Source: DATFRX01 sp035630615 | Lineage (GTDB): Bacteria; Actinomycetota; Actinomycetes; Propionibacteriales; Nocardioidaceae | Assembly (NCBI GenBank): GCA_035630615.1 | Contig: DASQKI010000038.1 | Location: forward strand, 1-64,000 | Direction: 5' to 3' | DNA length: 64,000 bases | Shown here: one piece after another, positions 18,396 to 26,401 of the stretch | Layout of the letters: the number at the start of each line of letters is the position of its first letter | Numbering within the stretch: position 1 is the first letter of the stretch | Position numbers and translations under genes: made by a program | Notes under the pieces: model-generated | The model's input: the letters and a program-made list of their open reading frames with translations, nothing else | What the model was told of the DNA's origin: nothing | Database searches by the model: none

Positions 18396-19559
18396 TCAGT
18401 CACCCTTCACGTTGACGATCTGGTGGAGCGTGTGCTTGACCTCCACCAGATCGGCAGCGTCATCGATGACGACGTCGATGTCCTTGTACGCGGCCGGAAT
18501 CTCGTCGATGAAGGCGTCGGTGTCGCGGTACTCGATGCCCGCCATCGCCTCGCGTAGCTGCTCGACGGTGAACGTCTTGCGAGCCGACCTGCGCGAATGC
18601 ACGCGACCGGCCCCGTGCGGGCTGGAGTTCAGCGAAGGGGCGTAGCCCTTGCCCTCGACCACGTACGAAGCGGTGCCCATCGAGCCCGGGATCAGCCCAC
18701 CGACGCCCTTCGCCGCGTCGATCGCGCCCTTCCGGGACAGCCAGACCTCCTTGCCGAAGTGGCGCTCACGTTCGGTGTAGTTGTGGTGGCAGTTGATCTG
18801 CTCCTGCGCCTCGACGGGCTTGCCGGTGAAGTCGGACAGGGCGTCGATGACGCGATCCATCATCTCTTCGCGGTTCAGGTAGGCGATCCGCTGCGCCCAG
18901 TGCAGGTCCCGGATGTAGTCCCCGAACTCAGGGACACCCTCTACGAGGTAGGCCAGATCCGGGTCCGGTAGGTCGATCCACCACCGCTTGCACAGGTCCT
19001 TGGCGACCTTGATGTGGTGCTGAGCGATCTTGTTGCCGACCCCGCGACTGCCCGAGTGGAGGAAGCACCAGACGCGGTCCTGCTCGTCCAGTGTGATTTC
19101 GATGAAGTGGTTGCCCGAGCCGAGAGTGCCGAGTTGGCTGCGCCAGTTCGGTGCCAGCCTTTCGGCAGTGTCGATGCCTCGCGTCTCGTCAAGCTCGCGG
19201 ATACGGATGGCTGCCGTGTCGGTGATGTCGGTGTTGTAGACACCGGCGCTGACAGGAACGGCCTTCTCGATGCCTTGGCGAAGCGGCTCTAGCGACCGGT
19301 CCAACAGGTCTGCACGCTCGAACTGCGTACGGACGGCGATCATGCCGCAGCCGATGTCCACGCTTACAGCGGCAGGGATGACGGCGCCGTCGCTCGGGAT
19401 CACCGAGCCGACCGTGGCCCCCTTACCCAGGTGCGCATCGGGCATCAACGCCAGGTGCGGATAGATGAACGGCATCGACGCCGTCAGCTTCGCCTGCTCC
19501 AGCGTCTTGTCATCGATGATCGACGCCCACGAGATCAGGCGGTTGTTGATCTTCCTCAT
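18396..19559 (-). CDS. rtcB: RtcB RNA ligase
   Basis: A 387-residue 3'-phosphate/5'-hydroxyl RNA ligase of the short bacterial type. SVDIGCGM holds the metal Cys, GSGNHFIE and HSGSRGVGN hold metal ligands, NCHHNY is conserved, and SPHGAGRVHSR carries the His that accepts GMP. It repairs cleaved RNAs, including those produced by toxins. AAGGAG precedes the ATG at 19559, whose ATGA overlaps the stop of the upstream acetyltransferase, so the two are coupled. No archease or RtcR gene lies nearby. Confidence 0.93.
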   Translation of the reverse strand: MRKINNRLISWASIIDDKTLEQAKLTASMPFIYPHLALMPDAHLGKGATVGSVIPSDGAVIPAAVSVDIGCGMIAVRTQFERADLLDRSLEPLRQGIEKAVPVSAGVYNTDITDTAAIRIRELDETRGIDTAERLAPNWRSQLGTLGSGNHFIEITLDEQDRVWCFLHSGSRGVGNKIAQHHIKVAKDLCKRWWIDLPDPDLAYLVEGVPEFGDYIRDLHWAQRIAYLNREEMMDRVIDALSDFTGKPVEAQEQINCHHNYTERERHFGKEVWLSRKGAIDAAKGVGGLIPGSMGTASYVVEGKGYAPSLNSSPHGAGRVHSRRSARKTFTVEQLREAMAGIEYRDTDAFIDEIPAAYKDIDVVIDDAADLVEVKHTLHQIVNVKGD

Positions 19560-20218
19560 ACGTTCTGCTCCTTCGGCTCGAGCCCGAAGAACGAGCGGCA
19601 CGCGTCGAGGCCGTCGACGGAGACGGCGCCGTGCCGTGCGGGCACCCAGTCGGCGCGGACGAGCCGTAGCCGATCCGAGACGACGACCTCACCCTCGCGT
19701 ACGTCGCGCGAGATCCCGTCCGGCCGATACCCGAGTTTGCGCGACACGCCCTGCGACGCGTGGTTGTCCTGGAACACCTCGGTCACAGCGCACTCGGCAC
19801 CCAGATGGTCGAACGCCAGTGACAAGATGGCGACCCGTGCCTCGGTGCCAAAGCCCTGCCCGTGATGCGGCAGGCCGAGCCATGACGAGGTCATGACCTC
19901 ACGCGCCACGGCGAAGTCTCGCGCCCGCAGGTTCACGATGCCAAGAGGTTCGTCGTCGCGGAGGACACCGAGTCCGAGGCTCCAGTTGTCGGCGGACCAG
20001 GTCGCGAGATCCTCCCAATGGCCTTGGACTACGTTCCTGGCGCGCGACTCGGGACCGCCCTCCGTCCATGGCGTCAGGAAGGGACGCTCGGTCGGCCGAT
20101 GGACGCCCGCCGCGGCGATGTCGGCCAGAGCCGCGATGTCCGACTCGGTCGGCAGCCGCAACGTCAGTCGGCCCGTCCGGAGCGTCAAGCCAAACAAGGG
20201 CCAGTGAGATCGGAGCAT
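19556..20218 (-). CDS. GNAT-family N-acetyltransferase (RimJ/RimL type)
   Basis: A 220-residue acetyltransferase starting with the RimJ-like LRTGRLTLRLPTESDIAAL. The acetyl-CoA loop is WLGLPHHGQGFGTEAR near residue 110, followed by VTEVFQDNHASQGVSRKLGY. The substrate cannot be told from sequence; relatives acetylate ribosomal proteins or small amines. It is translationally coupled to rtcB, an unusual partnership that may hint at RNA or translation-related work. Confidence 0.87.
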   Translation of the reverse strand: MLRSHWPLFGLTLRTGRLTLRLPTESDIAALADIAAAGVHRPTERPFLTPWTEGGPESRARNVVQGHWEDLATWSADNWSLGLGVLRDDEPLGIVNLRARDFAVAREVMTSSWLGLPHHGQGFGTEARVAILSLAFDHLGAECAVTEVFQDNHASQGVSRKLGYRPDGISRDVREGEVVVSDRLRLVRADWVPARHGAVSVDGLDACRSFFGLEPKEQNV

Positions 20219-20247
20219 GCGGGCAGCGTGTCAGAGCCGCCAGCGCG

Positions 20248-20808
20248 TTAGCGAGGGAATTGCTGGTGCGAGGGCACCTGATTGGCGTCGATCGACGCTC
20301 GCTCGGCGTCGGAGAGTCCAGCCGCAGCGAGGATCTCTTGTACGACGGCGTTCTTGCCCTGTCCGTACTCGTCGATGTCGGACGCCTCGGCGCCGACCCG
20401 CCTCTTGGTCGCGGCGTAACGGTCGCGAAGCTCCGAGTTTGCCCGCAGGGTTTCGCGCACGGCGATGTGGTTGCGGAGTGACAGCGATCCGTCGACGACG
20501 ACGTAGGTGTTGGTGTGCGGCAGCCGGTCGGGCGCCTTGAAGGCCCATCGTTGCGGGATGCCCAAGTCACCTTGCGGTGTGAACCCGAGGCCGACCAAGA
20601 CATCGGACGCGGCGGCGACCTCGCCCTCGGCAACCACGATGTCGCAGTCGATGATCGGCTTCGCCGCGAGACCCGGCACGGATGTGCTACCGACGTGTTC
20701 GATGGCGACCACCGGCACGCGCTCGTCAGCCAGCGCCGCCGCGTACTCGTCGCGGAGAGTCGCGAAGATGCCGGGCCAGTCGGGGTCGTAGTCGACGACG
20801 GTGATCAC
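20248..20808 (-). CDS. GrpB-family protein (nucleotidyltransferase-like)
   Basis: A 186-residue UPF0157/GrpB protein. VVAIEHVGSTSVPGLAAKPIIDCDIVV contains the diagnostic HVGSTSVPGL and the D-x-D pair of a nucleotidyltransferase fold, followed by HTNTYVV. The biochemical role is undefined, and the family is sometimes seen fused to dephospho-CoA kinase. TAGGCT (20820-20815) lies 6 bases before the GTG start, so the gene looks leaderless and independently transcribed. Confidence 0.88.
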   Translation of the reverse strand: MITVVDYDPDWPGIFATLRDEYAAALADERVPVVAIEHVGSTSVPGLAAKPIIDCDIVVAEGEVAAASDVLVGLGFTPQGDLGIPQRWAFKAPDRLPHTNTYVVVDGSLSLRNHIAVRETLRANSELRDRYAATKRRVGAEASDIDEYGQGKNAVVQEILAAAGLSDAERASIDANQVPSHQQFPR

Positions 20809-20838
20809 AGGCGCAGCCTAGGCCTCGCCGGGTCGCCA

Positions 20839-21354
20839 CTACTCCCCCGTGACGCCGTCGATGCCCTCGCGCAACATGTCGGCATGCCCGTTGTGCCGGG
20901 CGTACTCCTCGATCATGTGGAGGTAGATCAGCCGCAACGAAGCGGGCTTGCCGCTGAGGGTGAACGTGTCGTCGAGAGACGCGTCGGCCACTGCGGCATC
21001 CGCGAGCCGCACCTCCTCGAGCAGCCGGGCATAGTCCTCCTCGGCCCTAGCCGGGTCGAGGTCTTCGAAGTCGGCGTCCTTCCAATCGTCGGTCGAATAG
21101 AGACGCTCGACCGACTGCCCGGCGAACCGCTCCCGAAACCAGATCCGCTCCACCTTGGCCATGTGCCGGATCAAGCCGAGCAGCGACAGGCCCGAATGCT
21201 CGACCGAGCGGCGCATCAGTTGCTCGCCGGTAAGGCCAGCGCACTTCAGCAGAAGCGTGCTGCGTTGCGAGGCGAGAAAGTCCTCGACCATCGGGCGTTC
21301 GTCGCAGTCGAACTCGCCGTCGGGGCGCTCGACCTCAGGTGCTGTCCACGTCAT
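20839..21354 (-). CDS. DinB-family protein (DUF664)
   Basis: A 171-residue four-helix-bundle protein. HSGLSLLGLIRHMAKVERIWF carries the first metal His, and LIYLHMIEEYARHNGHADML carries the HxxxEYARHxGH signature. Actinobacterial members include mycothiol-dependent enzymes, so thiol-dependent detoxification is a reasonable guess. The start at ATG 21354 matches family N-termini (TWTAPEVERP). It diverges from the hydrolase gene at 21414. Confidence 0.88.
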   Translation of the reverse strand: MTWTAPEVERPDGEFDCDERPMVEDFLASQRSTLLLKCAGLTGEQLMRRSVEHSGLSLLGLIRHMAKVERIWFRERFAGQSVERLYSTDDWKDADFEDLDPARAEEDYARLLEEVRLADAAVADASLDDTFTLSGKPASLRLIYLHMIEEYARHNGHADMLREGIDGVTGE

Positions 21355-21413
21355 CGGGCAATCATGCCCGACCCCGCCGCCCGACCGCATCTGCGTTCAG
21401 TACGGTGCGCAAT

Positions 21414-22154
21414 GTGATGATCGAACTCGCCGCATCCGATGGCCCCGTCGAGACCTGGCTCAGCCGGCCAGACACCGAGGAGGCGCTTCCGGGGGTCCTG
21501 TTCTTCATGGATGCGATCGGATTGCGGCAACGCATTTACGAGATGGCCGATCGCATCGCATCGTGGGGCTACGTCGTCATGGCGCCCAACGTCTTCTATC
21601 GCGAGGGCGCAGCATCGGAGTTGGCGCCGCGCGAGCCGTTGCGAAATCCGGAGGCGCGGGCCGCATTCTTCGCCGACGCCGGGCCGCGAGGCGCCCGCCT
21701 GACAAGCGATCTGGCACTCGCGGACATCGACGCCTACGTGCACGCACTCAGCTCCCGCCACGGCGTCACCACACCGATCGGCGTCGTCGGCTACTGCATG
21801 GGCGCCCGGCTCGCCGTGCGGGCGGCCGGCGCGCACGCGGACATCGTTCACGCCTGCGGTGGCTTCCACGGCGGCGGGCTTGCGACCGACGACGCTGACA
21901 GTCCGCACCTGGCGTTGGCGACTGCCCGCGGCGAGTTTGTCTTCGGCCACGCCGACGAGGACCCCGGCATGTCGCCCGATGCCGTGCGGCGACTCGGCGA
22001 AGCGTTGTCAGCGGCCGGCCTGACCGCGAGCAACGAGATCTACCCGGGAACGCGACACGGCTACACGATGGCTGACACCGCGGTCTACGACGACGCCGGC
22101 ACCGAGCGGCACTTCGAAGCCCTGCGGGATCTGTTCGCCCGCACCCTGGGTTAG
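21414..22154 (+). CDS. Dienelactone hydrolase-family protein
   Basis: A 246-residue alpha/beta hydrolase of the DLH family. Its nucleophile is a Cys in GVVGYCMGARLAV (residues about 122-134). The acid is the Asp of FGHADEDPGM, and the His is in PGTRHGYTM near the C-terminus. Typical relatives open dienelactones, but many act on other esters. TACGGT at 21401-21406 lies 7 bases before GTG 21414, so I start there and not at the ATG one codon later. Confidence 0.88.
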   Translation: MMIELAASDGPVETWLSRPDTEEALPGVLFFMDAIGLRQRIYEMADRIASWGYVVMAPNVFYREGAASELAPREPLRNPEARAAFFADAGPRGARLTSDLALADIDAYVHALSSRHGVTTPIGVVGYCMGARLAVRAAGAHADIVHACGGFHGGGLATDDADSPHLALATARGEFVFGHADEDPGMSPDAVRRLGEALSAAGLTASNEIYPGTRHGYTMADTAVYDDAGTERHFEALRDLFARTLG

Positions 22155-22490
22155 TTACAGGTCGCGTTGCCACGTCGCTAGCCGGAGCACGTAACCCTTG
22201 CGGCGACGCTCGACGTCGGGCAGCTTGGTCCGGACGAAGTCGAGGCCTTCGGCGACCCGCTGGCTTGGCGTGTTGTCGCCGGCGATCAACAGGATCGCCT
22301 TGAAATAGCCGGCCTCGGCAATCTGTGGCAGAAGAGCAAGGACGGCTCGACGGGCAAGCCCGCGACCCTGATACGGCTTGCCGACCGCGTACGCCAACTC
22401 CGCCGCACCGGCATGGCTGCTGGGAAACGCGAGTGCCTCGCCGAGCGGGACCGATCCGTCGGAGGTCGCCGGGCCGGCCGGCGTGGCTGA
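22155..22490 (-). pseudogene. GNAT acetyltransferase, 5'-truncated
   Basis: The minus frame from 22490 reads GEALAFPSSHAGAAELAYAV, then GKPYQGRGLARRAVLALLP, and ends WQRDL. This is the C-terminal 60 percent of a GNAT protein with an intact acetyl-CoA loop (QGRGLARRA). A stop (22491-22493) cuts off the N-terminal strands, and the frame has no convincing start apart from a TTG at 22397 inside the fold. It is most likely a broken gene. A sequencing frameshift would be the other explanation. Confidence 0.6.
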
Positions 22491-22607
22491 TCATCGCCCG
22501 AGCCTGGCCGAGGGGTGCGGTCCGGTCAACCGGGATGGCCGATGTCGGCGTGCCAGACGTGACCGGATCGTTGACGCGCACGAGACAATCCGACGCCGAA
22601 TGCGGTG

Positions 22608-22791
22608 CAATAGAAGAAGCCCGGCGAAGTATGAGTTCGCCGGGCTTCCGCTTGACCGAGTGTGACGCCTTCGATCTCCCGGACCGTCCGTCATCTCCGC
22701 CCTGCCGCGTCACCGGCGGGCTCCGAGTGGTTTGACCCTCTCGGGTGGACCTTGACTTTCGATCCGTTCCCGCTCTCCCGAAGGAGTGCGT
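22608..22791 (-). ncRNA. Putative structured small RNA, paralogue 1
   Basis: A minus-strand transcript of about 184 nt. The promoter is TTGTGT (22827-22822), 18 bases, TAGAAA (22803-22798). The body contains GGGAACGG, AAGGTC with ACCC/GGGT hairpin, CAAACC, and a 7-bp stem GTGACGC (22707-22713 region) with its complement (22662-22668). It ends in a perfect 13-bp hairpin followed by TTCTATT. The second copy at 23770-23950 has the same promoter spacing, motif order and terminator loop, with paired base changes in the stems. No ribosome site or ORF is apparent. I do not recognise the family. Confidence 0.65.
22616..22648 (-). terminator. Intrinsic terminator of small RNA 1
   Basis: GAAGCCCGGCGAA at 22616-22628 pairs perfectly with TTCGCCGGGCTTC at 22636-22648 around GTATGAG. 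On the minus strand the hairpin is followed by TTCTATT, a short U-rich tract. The 7-base loop is identical to the one at 23791-23797. Confidence 0.75.
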
Positions 22792-22947
22792 GAGAGATTT
22801 CTACTCCTCAAAGTTCCCTCAACACAAGGGGTTTCGGCGCTAATTCTCGACTATTTTTCGCCGTCCACAGACGAGCGGCCCTTCTCCACAGCACCATGGT
22901 TGTCTTCCACACTCCGTCCACCGTTTCGTCCACAGGACGGGGTCGTC

Positions 22948-23676
22948 TCACCCGACGTCGCCGATCGCGATGCCGACCAGATAAGTCACGCCCATGGCGA
23001 GCGCACCGCCGATGACATTGCGCCAGATCGCTCGGGTCTGACGGATCTCGGAGTCGCCGAGGCGTGAACTGATCAGGCCCGTGAGCGCCAACGCGATGAC
23101 GACCGCGACGAACGTGACCCCGATCCTGATCGGGTCGGGCGACACCTCGATCGCCACGAGCGGCAGCGCGGCGCCGACGGTGAACGACGCGGCCGACGCA
23201 CCAGCCGCCTGCCACGGGCTGGTCAGGTCGTCGGGGTCGATACCCAGCTCGATGTCGAGGTGCGCGCGCAGCGCATCTTGATCCGTCAACTCTTCGGCGA
23301 CCTGCCGCGCCAGGTCCGGCGACAGTCCCCTTCGTTCGTACAACGCCGCCAGCTCGGAGAGCTCCTCGTCGGGCATGGTCGCGAGCTCGTCTGCCTCCTT
23401 GGCGATCAGTGCCTGCTGGGCATCACGCTGCGTGGACACCGATACGTATTCACCCGCCGCCATCGACAAGGCTCCGGCGACGAGACCGGCGACGCCCGCA
23501 GTCAGGATCGTCGTGCGATCGCTGGTCGCTCCGGCGACGCCGATCACGAGTCCGGCGGTCGACACGATGCCGTCGTTGGCACCGAGCACGCCAGCCCGCA
23601 GCCAGTTGAGCCGCGCCTCTATCGACTCATGCGGCTCATCGTCATGTGTCGTCGCGGCCTCGGGGCCATCAGGCAT
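22948..23676 (-). CDS. VIT-family (CCC1-like) iron/manganese transporter
   Basis: A 242-residue membrane protein of the vacuolar iron transporter family. GVLGANDGIVSTAGLVIGVA is the first-helix signature. MAAGEYVSVSTQRDAQ and a Glu-rich cytoplasmic segment (residues about 95-140) form the metal-binding domain, followed by three C-terminal helices. In bacteria these proteins probably move Fe2+ or Mn2+ across the membrane. TACGCT (23689-23684) lies 7 bases before the ATG, so it has its own leaderless promoter and is not the reading frame of the small RNA upstream. Confidence 0.92.
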   Translation of the reverse strand: MPDGPEAATTHDDEPHESIEARLNWLRAGVLGANDGIVSTAGLVIGVAGATSDRTTILTAGVAGLVAGALSMAAGEYVSVSTQRDAQQALIAKEADELATMPDEELSELAALYERRGLSPDLARQVAEELTDQDALRAHLDIELGIDPDDLTSPWQAAGASAASFTVGAALPLVAIEVSPDPIRIGVTFVAVVIALALTGLISSRLGDSEIRQTRAIWRNVIGGALAMGVTYLVGIAIGDVG

Positions 23677-23769
23677 GGTCGCCAGCGTACGTGACCCGGT
23701 CGATCGGAAAGAGCAAGTTCATCGCGACGACGGCGTGTCGTTACCGACATCGCCGTGGCTTGTGCTCTG

Positions 23770-23950
23770 TAATAGATGAGGCCCCGCGAAGTATGAGTTC
23801 GCGGGGCCTCGTCGTCGTGGCGTGACACCTCCCCGACGTCCCGGGTGGACTTCCGTCCCCGCCGGCCTGTCACCTAGCCAGTCCAAAGGGTTGCCCCAAT
23901 GGCCATGGGGTCGGACCTTCACCCGTTCCCGAACCTCCGAAGAGATCCGT
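23770..23950 (-). ncRNA. Putative structured small RNA, paralogue 2
   Basis: A minus-strand transcript of about 181 nt with promoter TTGTGT (23987-23982), 18 bases, TAGAAA (23963-23958). In order it shows CTCTTCGGAG, GGGAACGGGTGAAGGTCC, a CCCCA/TTGGGG hairpin, CAACC, a GTGACA/TGTCAC stem (23868-23873 with 23822-23827) and a terminal hairpin. It aligns with the copy at 22608-22791 in all these elements. It stops about 95 bases before the VIT gene, whose own promoter follows, so a free RNA is more likely than a leader. Confidence 0.65.
23778..23810 (-). terminator. Intrinsic terminator of small RNA 2
   Basis: GAGGCCCCGCGAA (23778-23790) pairs with TTCGCGGGGCCTC (23798-23810) around GTATGAG; on the minus strand ATCTATT follows. 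Relative to terminator 1, two base pairs differ and both are compensated, so the stem is conserved as a structure. Confidence 0.78.
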
Positions 23951-24048
23951 GCGGACCTTTCTACCGATCGAATCGTTAACGACACAAGGGCCATCGGCAA
24001 CTTTCTCGAAAATTTCCAGGCCCCCGGCCCGTCGGCGTGACGCGCCGA

Positions 24049-24450
24049 TTACCCCGCGTGCCCCTCGCGTGTACGCCAAAGCCAGGCGAGGCCGAGGAAC
24101 GGCAAAACGGCCGGCACGTAGCCGTATCCCTGGCCGTAGACCGACCACACGGTCGCGTCCGGGAAGTGGTCCGAAGCGACGATGCTCAGCGTCCCGACGG
24201 TGAAGACTCCGACCGCCTCGGCGGTGCACGCCGCCCAGGCCAACGGGCGCGCCCGACCGCCACGCGCGAGGGCGACGGTCGCGAGGATGTAGATGGCGGC
24301 GGCTACGGCCGACAGGCTGTAGGCGAGTGGCGCGTTGTCGAAGTCGGTGCCGATCTGCACGCTCGACCGTGCCGTCGCCGCGAGAGCGAAGACCGCGTAG
24401 ACGGCCACCAGAATTCGGCCCGGCCCCGACCGCGTCGATGCGTCAGACAC
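24049..24450 (-). CDS. Small membrane protein of unknown function
   Basis: A 133-residue protein with four predicted membrane helices: VAVYAVFALAATARSSV, LSAVAAAIYILATVAL, PLAWAACTAEAVGVFTVGTL and a last one near VPAVLPFLGLAWLW. The N-terminus is a short polar segment. Its first 8 bases overlap the end of the preceding gene, so the pair is co-translated. I do not recognise a function; paired small membrane proteins like these recur in actinobacteria. Confidence 0.78.
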   Translation of the reverse strand: MSDASTRSGPGRILVAVYAVFALAATARSSVQIGTDFDNAPLAYSLSAVAAAIYILATVALARGGRARPLAWAACTAEAVGVFTVGTLSIVASDHFPDATVWSVYGQGYGYVPAVLPFLGLAWLWRTREGHAG

Positions 24451-24808
24451 TGGTGCCCTGCCAGATCTGCAACAACCGCCACGACAGCACCATCACGACC
24501 AGTGCCGCGATCACCACCACGCCGGTGCCCCACCGCGTTTTCTCGGACGCGCCCCATGCCACGCCGATCGGCAAGATCAACACGATCGTGAGGAGATAGC
24601 CGCTGAAGGTCACGCCGTCGACGTCGCGGTCGGTCGTGGCCAGCGCGATGAAGCCACCGACCATCGTCGCCACTAACGCAACCTCCACAACGGCGGCGGC
24701 ATAGAACAACGGGTTGTCCACCCGCCTGTTGAGAACGGTCAGCGCACCGGCCCAGACCGCGACGACCGCGGCGAGCCCGAACAGGAGGTACGCGAGGGGC
24801 TCGGTCAC
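24443..24808 (-). CDS. Small membrane protein of unknown function, DUF4233-like
   Basis: A 121-residue protein with about four helices (AYLLFGLAAVVAVWAGALTVL, FYAAAVVEVALVATMVGGFI, YLLTIVLILPIGVAWGASEK, VVVIAALVVMVLSW). The short loop after helix 1 reads NRRVDNPLFY. The layout resembles DUF4233-type proteins, but that label is tentative. GTG is used as start. The 8-base overlap with the next gene suggests the two form one complex or operon. Confidence 0.75.
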   Translation of the reverse strand: MTEPLAYLLFGLAAVVAVWAGALTVLNRRVDNPLFYAAAVVEVALVATMVGGFIALATTDRDVDGVTFSGYLLTIVLILPIGVAWGASEKTRWGTGVVVIAALVVMVLSWRLLQIWQGTSV

Positions 24809-24843
24809 GCGCCTAGTCTGTCGGAGCCCCTCACGTCCTCATG

Positions 24844-25521
24844 TCAGCAGGTGCCGAGCATGTCCCCCAAGGCCGCCTTCTCCGGCGCGTCGGCCGTCAG
24901 ACCGTAGACGTACTTCACGTCGATCCACTCGCGGGCGTAGATGCACCACACGCCGGTGTTCGGCGGCTTCCACTCCGAAGGGTCCTTGTCGCCCTTGCTG
25001 CTGTTGCTGCTGATCGACGACGCGATCAGCTGGGCATGCTGGAGGTCGTTGGCAAAGGTCTGACGCTGGTCGGTGGTCCACGCGCTGGCTCCCGACCGCC
25101 AGGCCTCGGCGAGCGCGACGATGTGGTCGATGCTCACGTCCGACGGCTCGCTGAGCCAGACCTGGTCGTAGACGCTGTACCAGCTTCCCGAAGTCGGATA
25201 GCAGTCCGAGCCGGTCGTGACGTCGGTGCCGTCACGCTTCAACACCATCTCGCGGGTGTCGCAACTGCCCTCGACGTTGATCCAATGCGGGAACTGGTCA
25301 CGGTCGTAACCGTCCATGCTTCCCTCGTCGGCCTCGGTGATGGCGTTGAGGTGTTCTAGCGATGTGGCGGGGTCCGGCGGGTCCGGCGGATAGGCGTCGG
25401 CCGGCGACTCGTCGCTGACGACGGCGGCGAACGAGACGGCCAACGCCACGGCGGCCGGAATGGCAAGTCGATGGAGACGGGATCGACGGACGGGCTGAGA
25501 GCCGGCGGGTGTGCGGAACAC
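24844..25521 (-). CDS. Secreted HNH-family nuclease (DUF1524/GmrSD-like)
   Basis: A 225-residue exported protein. Residues 1-43 carry a basic start and a hydrophobic core ending PADAYP, a signal peptide. The nuclease domain has SIDHIVALAEAWRSGAS with the catalytic His, NDLQHAQLIASSISSNSSKG with the N, and WKPPNTGVWCIYAREWIDVK with the last motif. Paired Cys residues suit an extracellular enzyme. AGGAGG before the GTG at 25521 supports the start. A role in DNA scavenging or competition is a guess. Confidence 0.88.
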   Translation of the reverse strand: MFRTPAGSQPVRRSRLHRLAIPAAVALAVSFAAVVSDESPADAYPPDPPDPATSLEHLNAITEADEGSMDGYDRDQFPHWINVEGSCDTREMVLKRDGTDVTTGSDCYPTSGSWYSVYDQVWLSEPSDVSIDHIVALAEAWRSGASAWTTDQRQTFANDLQHAQLIASSISSNSSKGDKDPSEWKPPNTGVWCIYAREWIDVKYVYGLTADAPEKAALGDMLGTC

Positions 25522-25696
25522 GGGTGCCTCCTACGCGCTACGGGCGAGCGGCGGACTCACTCGTCATCTTCACCGAAATCGCGTCGACCCAAACACGTCA
25601 CCAGGTGAACGCGGAATGACAATTCGACTCCCCGCCATCGGACCGCGATACTGCCGACGTCGGCCGGGACCGCGTGAGCTCGAAGAGAGGTCTGTC

Positions 25697-26068
25697 ATGG
25701 GGATCGTCGGCATCGTCTTGATCGTCGTGGGACTCGTCGGAGTCGGGTACGCCGTCGGCCAGCTGATTCGGCTGCGTGGGGAGGTACGACGGCTCGACGT
25801 GGAGCTCCGGGAGGCGGCCGACCGGGCCGACGCACTGCCGCCCGATCTGGTGGCGGCCCTCGGATCCGGTCAGCGGCGTGTGATCGCGATCGAGTTGCTC
25901 AATCCGTTCGAGCTGGCCGGCCGGTCGACGTGGTTCGCGAAACCGTTGGCGGCGGTCACGCCCGATCTCCTGCGCAACGTCGTCAACCAACGGGCCGTGT
26001 CACTGTTTCGCGAGAAGTCTGTGGACTTCGGCGTCCAGGCCGACGTGACGCTGCACCATGCCGAATAG
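25697..26068 (+). CDS. Membrane-anchored protein of unknown function
   Basis: A 123-residue protein: one N-terminal membrane helix (GIVGIVLIVVGLVGVGYAVGQ), a short charged coiled-coil-like segment (RLRGEVRRLDVELREAADRA), and a soluble part containing IELLNPFELAGRSTWFAKPL. GAGAGG lies upstream of ATG 25697, which excludes the longer opening to 25511. It overlaps the next gene by 11 bases. No family is recognised. Confidence 0.7.
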   Translation: MGIVGIVLIVVGLVGVGYAVGQLIRLRGEVRRLDVELREAADRADALPPDLVAALGSGQRRVIAIELLNPFELAGRSTWFAKPLAAVTPDLLRNVVNQRAVSLFREKSVDFGVQADVTLHHAE

Positions 26069-26372
26069 CGCACTCCTCCTCGCGGGCGTCATCTCGATCT
26101 CGTGTGCGGTCGGCATGCTCGTCGTGGTTCGGCTTCTGGGCAACAGGATTGCGTCGAGCCGTCGTACCCTTCGCCGCGTCCTGGTAGCGGTCGAGGAGTT
26201 CGAGCACGTCGACCGAGCCCGACGGCAGCTGGTCGACGGCGTCGGGCTCGCCCGCAGCGGCACCAGCGGAGTCAACCGGGTGGTCCGCCGCTCCGGATCG
26301 GCGATCGCCGGCATCCCGTACGCGATCTTCGACAGCATCGGTCGGATCCGTCGCGGCGACGATCCGACGTAG
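26058..26372 (+). CDS. Membrane-anchored protein of unknown function
   Basis: A 104-residue protein with an N-terminal helix (ALLLAGVISISCAVGMLVVVRLLG) and a basic soluble tail rich in Arg and Val. It starts inside the preceding gene, the usual sign of translational coupling, and both proteins have the same one-helix layout. They may work as a pair. I do not recognise either. Confidence 0.65.
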   Translation: MPNSALLLAGVISISCAVGMLVVVRLLGNRIASSRRTLRRVLVAVEEFEHVDRARRQLVDGVGLARSGTSGVNRVVRRSGSAIAGIPYAIFDSIGRIRRGDDPT

Positions 26373-26401
26373 CTGGCTCCCCAGCGCACTACAGTGACGC
26401 C

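Noticed and set aside
23770..23987. Small RNA 2 as a riboswitch leader of the VIT gene
   Set aside because: It has its own promoter and a strong terminator, and the VIT gene has a separate -10 element 7 bases before its ATG. Not fully excluded, so kept only as an alternative in the finding.
22608..23987. Small RNAs as 6S RNA, tmRNA, RNase P or a cobalamin riboswitch
   Set aside because: There is no long self-complementary hairpin (6S), no tag ORF (tmRNA) and no conserved RNase P core. GGGAACGGGTGAAGGTCC is only superficially like the cobalamin core, and the B12 box is missing.
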